Source: Streptococcus sp. CSL10205-OR2
GTDB lineage: Bacteria > Bacillota > Bacilli > Lactobacillales > Streptococcaceae
Length of the DNA: 64,000 nucleotides
Assembly: GCF_025660655.1 (NCBI RefSeq)
Contig: NZ_JAOTIN010000002.1
Span: 152,628 to 216,627 of the forward strand
Direction: 5' to 3'
Every line of letters starts with the position of its first letter. Position 1 is the first letter of the stretch. A program made the translations under genes and the position numbers. The notes below the pieces were generated by a model. That model was not told where the DNA came from. It worked only from the letters and a program-made list of their open reading frames with translations, and did no database searches. Below, piece by piece: positions 61,099 through 64,000 of the stretch.

Positions 61099-62286
61099 AT
61101 GATAACCATTGGAATTGATAAGATTGGTTTTGCTACCAGTCAATATATGTTAGAAATGAAGGAATTAGCTGTTGCTAGAAATGAAGACCCAGCTAAATTT
61201 AAAGAAGGACTTTTATTAGATGCACTTAGCATCTCACCAATCACAGAAGATATTGTGACACTAGCAAGCTCTGCTGCTAGTGATATTTTAACAGAAGATG
61301 ACAAACAAACCATTGATATGATCATTTTGGCAACTGAGTCAAGCATTGATCAAAGTAAAGCCGCTAGTGTTTATGTTCATAGTTTATTAAACATCCAACC
61401 CTTTGTCAGAAGTATTGAAATGAAAGAAGCCTGCTATAGTGCCACTGCTGCACTTGATTATGCTAGACTTCACATTGAAAACCATCCAGACTCAAAAGTT
61501 CTAGTCCTAGCAAGTGATATCGCTAAATACGGAGTAAATACTTCAGGAGAACCTACCCAAGGAGCGGGTAGTATTGCTTTATTAATTAGTAAAGACCCAC
61601 ATATTTTGGCACTTCATAATAAAAGTGTTGCTCATACTCGAGATATAATGGATTTTTGGCGCCCTAATTATCGTGATACGCCATATGTTGATGGTATGTA
61701 TTCTACCAAACAATATCTTGACACACTTAAAATCACTTGGCAAGAATACCAAAAACGTTTTGATGCTGAATTATCAGACTATGCAGCCTTTTGTTTCCAC
61801 CTACCATTTCCAAAGTTAGCCCTTAAAGGACTAAATAAGCTCTTTACCAAAGAAACCAGCAAAGAAGTTAAGGAACGTTTGACTGATAATTTTTACCATT
61901 CTATCACTTATAGTAAAGTTGTTGGTAATATCTATACTGGTTCACTCTATCTTGGATTATTATCACTGTTAGAAAATAGTCCAACCCTAAAAGCTGACGA
62001 CAAAATTATTCTCTTTAGTTATGGGAGTGGTGCTGTGACTGAAATCTTCAGTGGCCATCTTGTAGAAGGTTATAAAAATCATCTACAAGCTAATCGAATG
62101 ACCCAATTACAAGCAAGAATAGCATTAAGTGTTAAAGAATATGAAGAAATGTTTTTTGAAGAACCAAAAATGGATGAAGAAGGTAATGCAAACTTTAAAT
62201 CCTATAAAACTGGACCTTTTGCCCTTTCAGGTATTCAAAATCATCAAAGACAATATATTAGAGTAGATGAAAATGACAAAAATTAA
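61099..62286 (+). CDS. mvaS: Hydroxymethylglutaryl-CoA synthase
   Basis: 395 residues. First committed step of the mevalonate pathway. Catalytic cysteine in EMKEACYSATAALDYA and histidine in FHLPFPK. GAGGAG precedes the ATG. Overlaps mvaA by 20 bases, so the two are coupled. Confidence 0.96.
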   Translation: MITIGIDKIGFATSQYMLEMKELAVARNEDPAKFKEGLLLDALSISPITEDIVTLASSAASDILTEDDKQTIDMIILATESSIDQSKAASVYVHSLLNIQPFVRSIEMKEACYSATAALDYARLHIENHPDSKVLVLASDIAKYGVNTSGEPTQGAGSIALLISKDPHILALHNKSVAHTRDIMDFWRPNYRDTPYVDGMYSTKQYLDTLKITWQEYQKRFDAELSDYAAFCFHLPFPKLALKGLNKLFTKETSKEVKERLTDNFYHSITYSKVVGNIYTGSLYLGLLSLLENSPTLKADDKIILFSYGSGAVTEIFSGHLVEGYKNHLQANRMTQLQARIALSVKEYEEMFFEEPKMDEEGNANFKSYKTGPFALSGIQNHQRQYIRVDENDKN

Positions 62287-63556
62287 CTGGGCAGGATTTG
62301 CCAAAAAAAATCCAAAAGAACGTCTTTCTCAAATCAAACCATTACTTTCAAAAGAAAGTCACCATATTTTAGAAAATCATGTTTTATTAAAGCAAGAGAT
62401 TGCTTCACAGATGGTTGAAAACACACTTGGAACATTTGCTCTTCCTTTTTCTGTTGTCCCTGAAATAGAAGTTAATCACAAAGATTATACTGTTCCTTTT
62501 GTCACCGAAGAACCTTCTGTTGTAGCAGCTTGTTCGTTTGCAAGTCAAATCATAAAACGTTCAGGTGGCTTTAAAGCTATCGTCCATAATCGTCAAATGA
62601 TCGGGCAGATTGCATTATATGACATCAAAGACACTCATAGCGCCACAAAAGCTATTGAAAAGCAAAAGAAAGAGCTCTTAGACATTGCAAATAGTGCTCA
62701 CCCTTCCATCGTTAAAAGAGGTGGTGGAGCATCTGATATCAAAATAAACCTTATTGAAGATGAAACACCTCTATTAGTGGTTCATATTTTGATTGATACC
62801 AAAGAAGCTATGGGGGCAAACATCGTTAATACCATGACTGAAGCTTTAAAACCTTATTTGGAAGCATTGACAAAGGGTAAAAGTTTGATGGCCATTCTTT
62901 CAAATTATGCCACTGAAGCTCTGGTAACAGCAAATTGTGCTATAGACTATCGTTTTTTAAATCGTGATAAGATAAAAGCAAAAGAATTGGCTGAAAAAAT
63001 GGTGCTTGCGAGCAACTTTGCTAAAAAAGATCCTTATCGTGCTAGTACACATAATAAAGGGATTTTTAATGGTGTTGATGCTGTCTGTATCGCTACAGGA
63101 AATGACTGGCGTGCTATTGAAGCAGGTGCCCATGCTTATGCTTCTAGAAATGGACATTACGAGGGATTAACCACATGGCGATTAGATGAGGCTAATGAAC
63201 AATTATTAGGAGAAATAACACTGCCACTTCCTCTTGCAACCAAAGGAGGCTCCATTGGTTTAAACCCAAGTGTTTTAGTAGCTTTTGATGTGTTAGGTAA
63301 TCCTGATGCTAAAACGCTAGCAAGCATTGTTGCCTCAGTTGGTTTGGCACAAAATTTTGCAGCTTTAAGGGCTTTGGTTACAGAAGGAATTCAAGAAGGT
63401 CATATGAAACTTCATGCCAGATCTCTAGCTCTTCTTGCTGGAAGTCTTCCTGATGAAGTGGTCTTTGTTGTAGAATCATTATTAAAAGAAAAACACATGA
63501 ATCTTTCTACTGCTAAAAAAATTCTTGAAAAATATCGTAACAATACTTTAGAATAA
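62267..63556 (+). CDS. mvaA: Hydroxymethylglutaryl-CoA reductase (class II)
   Basis: 429 residues. Reduces HMG-CoA to mevalonate. Motifs ENTLGTFALPFSV, GGGASDIKINL, DTKEAMGANIVNT and the late catalytic histidine in EGHMKLHARSLA. The last 14 codons are duplicated directly after the stop. An alternative start two codons in is possible. Confidence 0.95.
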   Translation: MKMTKINWAGFAKKNPKERLSQIKPLLSKESHHILENHVLLKQEIASQMVENTLGTFALPFSVVPEIEVNHKDYTVPFVTEEPSVVAACSFASQIIKRSGGFKAIVHNRQMIGQIALYDIKDTHSATKAIEKQKKELLDIANSAHPSIVKRGGGASDIKINLIEDETPLLVVHILIDTKEAMGANIVNTMTEALKPYLEALTKGKSLMAILSNYATEALVTANCAIDYRFLNRDKIKAKELAEKMVLASNFAKKDPYRASTHNKGIFNGVDAVCIATGNDWRAIEAGAHAYASRNGHYEGLTTWRLDEANEQLLGEITLPLPLATKGGSIGLNPSVLVAFDVLGNPDAKTLASIVASVGLAQNFAALRALVTEGIQEGHMKLHARSLALLAGSLPDEVVFVVESLLKEKHMNLSTAKKILEKYRNNTLE

Positions 63557-63602
63557 AAAAATTCTTGAAAAATATCGTAACAATACTTTAGAATAAAAAA
63601 AT
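63514..63602 (+). repeat. 40-bp tandem duplication at the end of mvaA
   Basis: 63514-63553 and 63554-63593 are identical (TAAAAAAATTCTTG...TTTAGAA T), followed by a third partial copy TAAAAAAAT that touches the insertion sequence. Confidence 0.95.
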
Positions 63603-64000
63603 GGCTCTTTGTCAACTGTAGTGGGTGACTAGTCATCAAGATCGGGAGAGAATCACATTGATTCTCTCCCTTTTAATGTTCAAAGCGATGAGAATTTTTG
63701 TTTTAAAGTTGTTAAAGTTTCTAAAACCAAAGGCTTGTCTTTTGATATCTTTGATTAATTTATTAGTCGCTTCTAGTTTGGCGTTCGAATAAGGAAGTTC
63801 AAGTGCATTTGCGATAGATGCCTTATATTTTTTAAATGTTCTAAAAACCGTTTTAAAGGCTTTATTAACTAATTGGTAGTTATCGTCTATCAATGCCATA
63901 AACTGATGGGTATTCTTCTGTTGGAAATGAAAGAGTAAGAGTTGATAGAGATTGTAGTAATAGCGAAGTTCATCAGAGAACTGCAATGTTTTTCTCACGA
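63603..64000 (-). mobile_element. ISL3-type insertion sequence, partial
   Basis: Begins with GGCTCTTTGTCAACTGTAGT, the terminal inverted repeat type of ISL3 elements, and runs off the window with the transposase on the minus strand. The left flank AAAAAAAT (63595-63602) could be its 8-bp target repeat. Confidence 0.85.
63636..64000 (-). CDS. ISL3 family transposase, C-terminal part
   Basis: At least 120 residues visible, reading out of the window. The segment LPYSNAKLEATNKLIKDIKR, followed by GFRNFNNFKTKILIAL, is the conserved end of DDE transposases of the ISL3 family. The last visible part carries the catalytic Glu region (AKLEATN). The upstream start is not in the window. Confidence 0.88.
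   Translation of the reverse strand, partial: VRKTLQFSDELRYYYNLYQLLLFHFQQKNTHQFMALIDDNYQLVNKAFKTVFRTFKKYKASIANALELPYSNAKLEATNKLIKDIKRQAFGFRNFNNFKTKILIALNIKRERINVILSRS

Noticed and set aside
63514..63602. 40-bp direct repeats as CRISPR or an attachment site
   Set aside because: The copies are directly adjacent without spacers and are simply the end of mvaA; no integrase is near.

Overview
The window is a stretch of AT-rich Firmicute chromosome that I place in the genus Streptococcus, most likely the pyogenic group (S. pyogenes / S. uberis / S. iniae-like). Reasons: the order glmS-lepB-pyk-pfkA-dnaE-GntR/ABC; folA-small ORF-clpX-engB next to thyA and mvaS/mvaA; a tmRNA whose tag reads AKNNTTYAVAA; a 399-residue ribosomal protein S1; and a YSIRK/LPxTG surface protein. 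Species cannot be fixed from the sequence alone. Most genes lie on the minus strand.

Layout. 1-1.6 kb: a CDF metal transporter and a PhnA-like protein. 1.8-9.8 kb: an accessory island of orphan immunity-like genes. It holds two Imm26-like genes, an ankyrin protein coupled to an Imm33/DUF2185 protein, a small membrane protein, and a family of two-TM membrane proteins with a cytosolic helical repeat domain: three intact, one frameshifted, several remnants. The units are separated by six copies of the same short element, in which a hairpin terminator runs straight into an extended -10 promoter. 9.9-20.3 kb: glmS with NagR-like operators, a degenerate signal peptidase I, pyk, pfkA, dnaE, and a YtrA-type GntR/ABC operon. 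20.4-28.7 kb: tRNA-Arg, a lipoprotein, tmRNA, rpsA, tRNA-Gln and tRNA-Tyr, parC/parE, and plsY, apparently leaderless. 28.7-36.1 kb: hom-thrB-ung-pyrC, a polysaccharide deacetylase, a PNPOx-like protein, and an isolated lipL/gcvH pair.

36.4-46.0 kb: a complete sialic acid (N-acetylneuraminate) uptake and catabolism operon with an RpiR regulator. Its nanE promoter is flanked by two CcpA-type cre sites. 46-49.3 kb: an F420-type oxidoreductase, an SdpR/SdpI pair with clear inverted-repeat operators, and rplJ-rplL. 49.4-56.2 kb: a 2252-residue cell-wall-anchored GH101 endo-alpha-N-acetylgalactosaminidase, also with a cre site. Together with the nan operon it suggests use of host mucin O-glycans under carbon catabolite control. 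56.5-63.6 kb: engB, clpX, folA, thyA and the mevalonate genes mvaS/mvaA. The window ends inside an ISL3-type insertion sequence that abuts a 40-bp duplication of the end of mvaA.

The part most likely to be new biology is the 1.8-9.8 kb island. It has conserved C-terminal halves joined to completely different membrane segments, truncated stubs with an identical junction, and a recurring terminator-promoter element. This looks like a cassette array that gains, loses and diversifies immunity genes by homologous recombination. No toxin gene is in the window.
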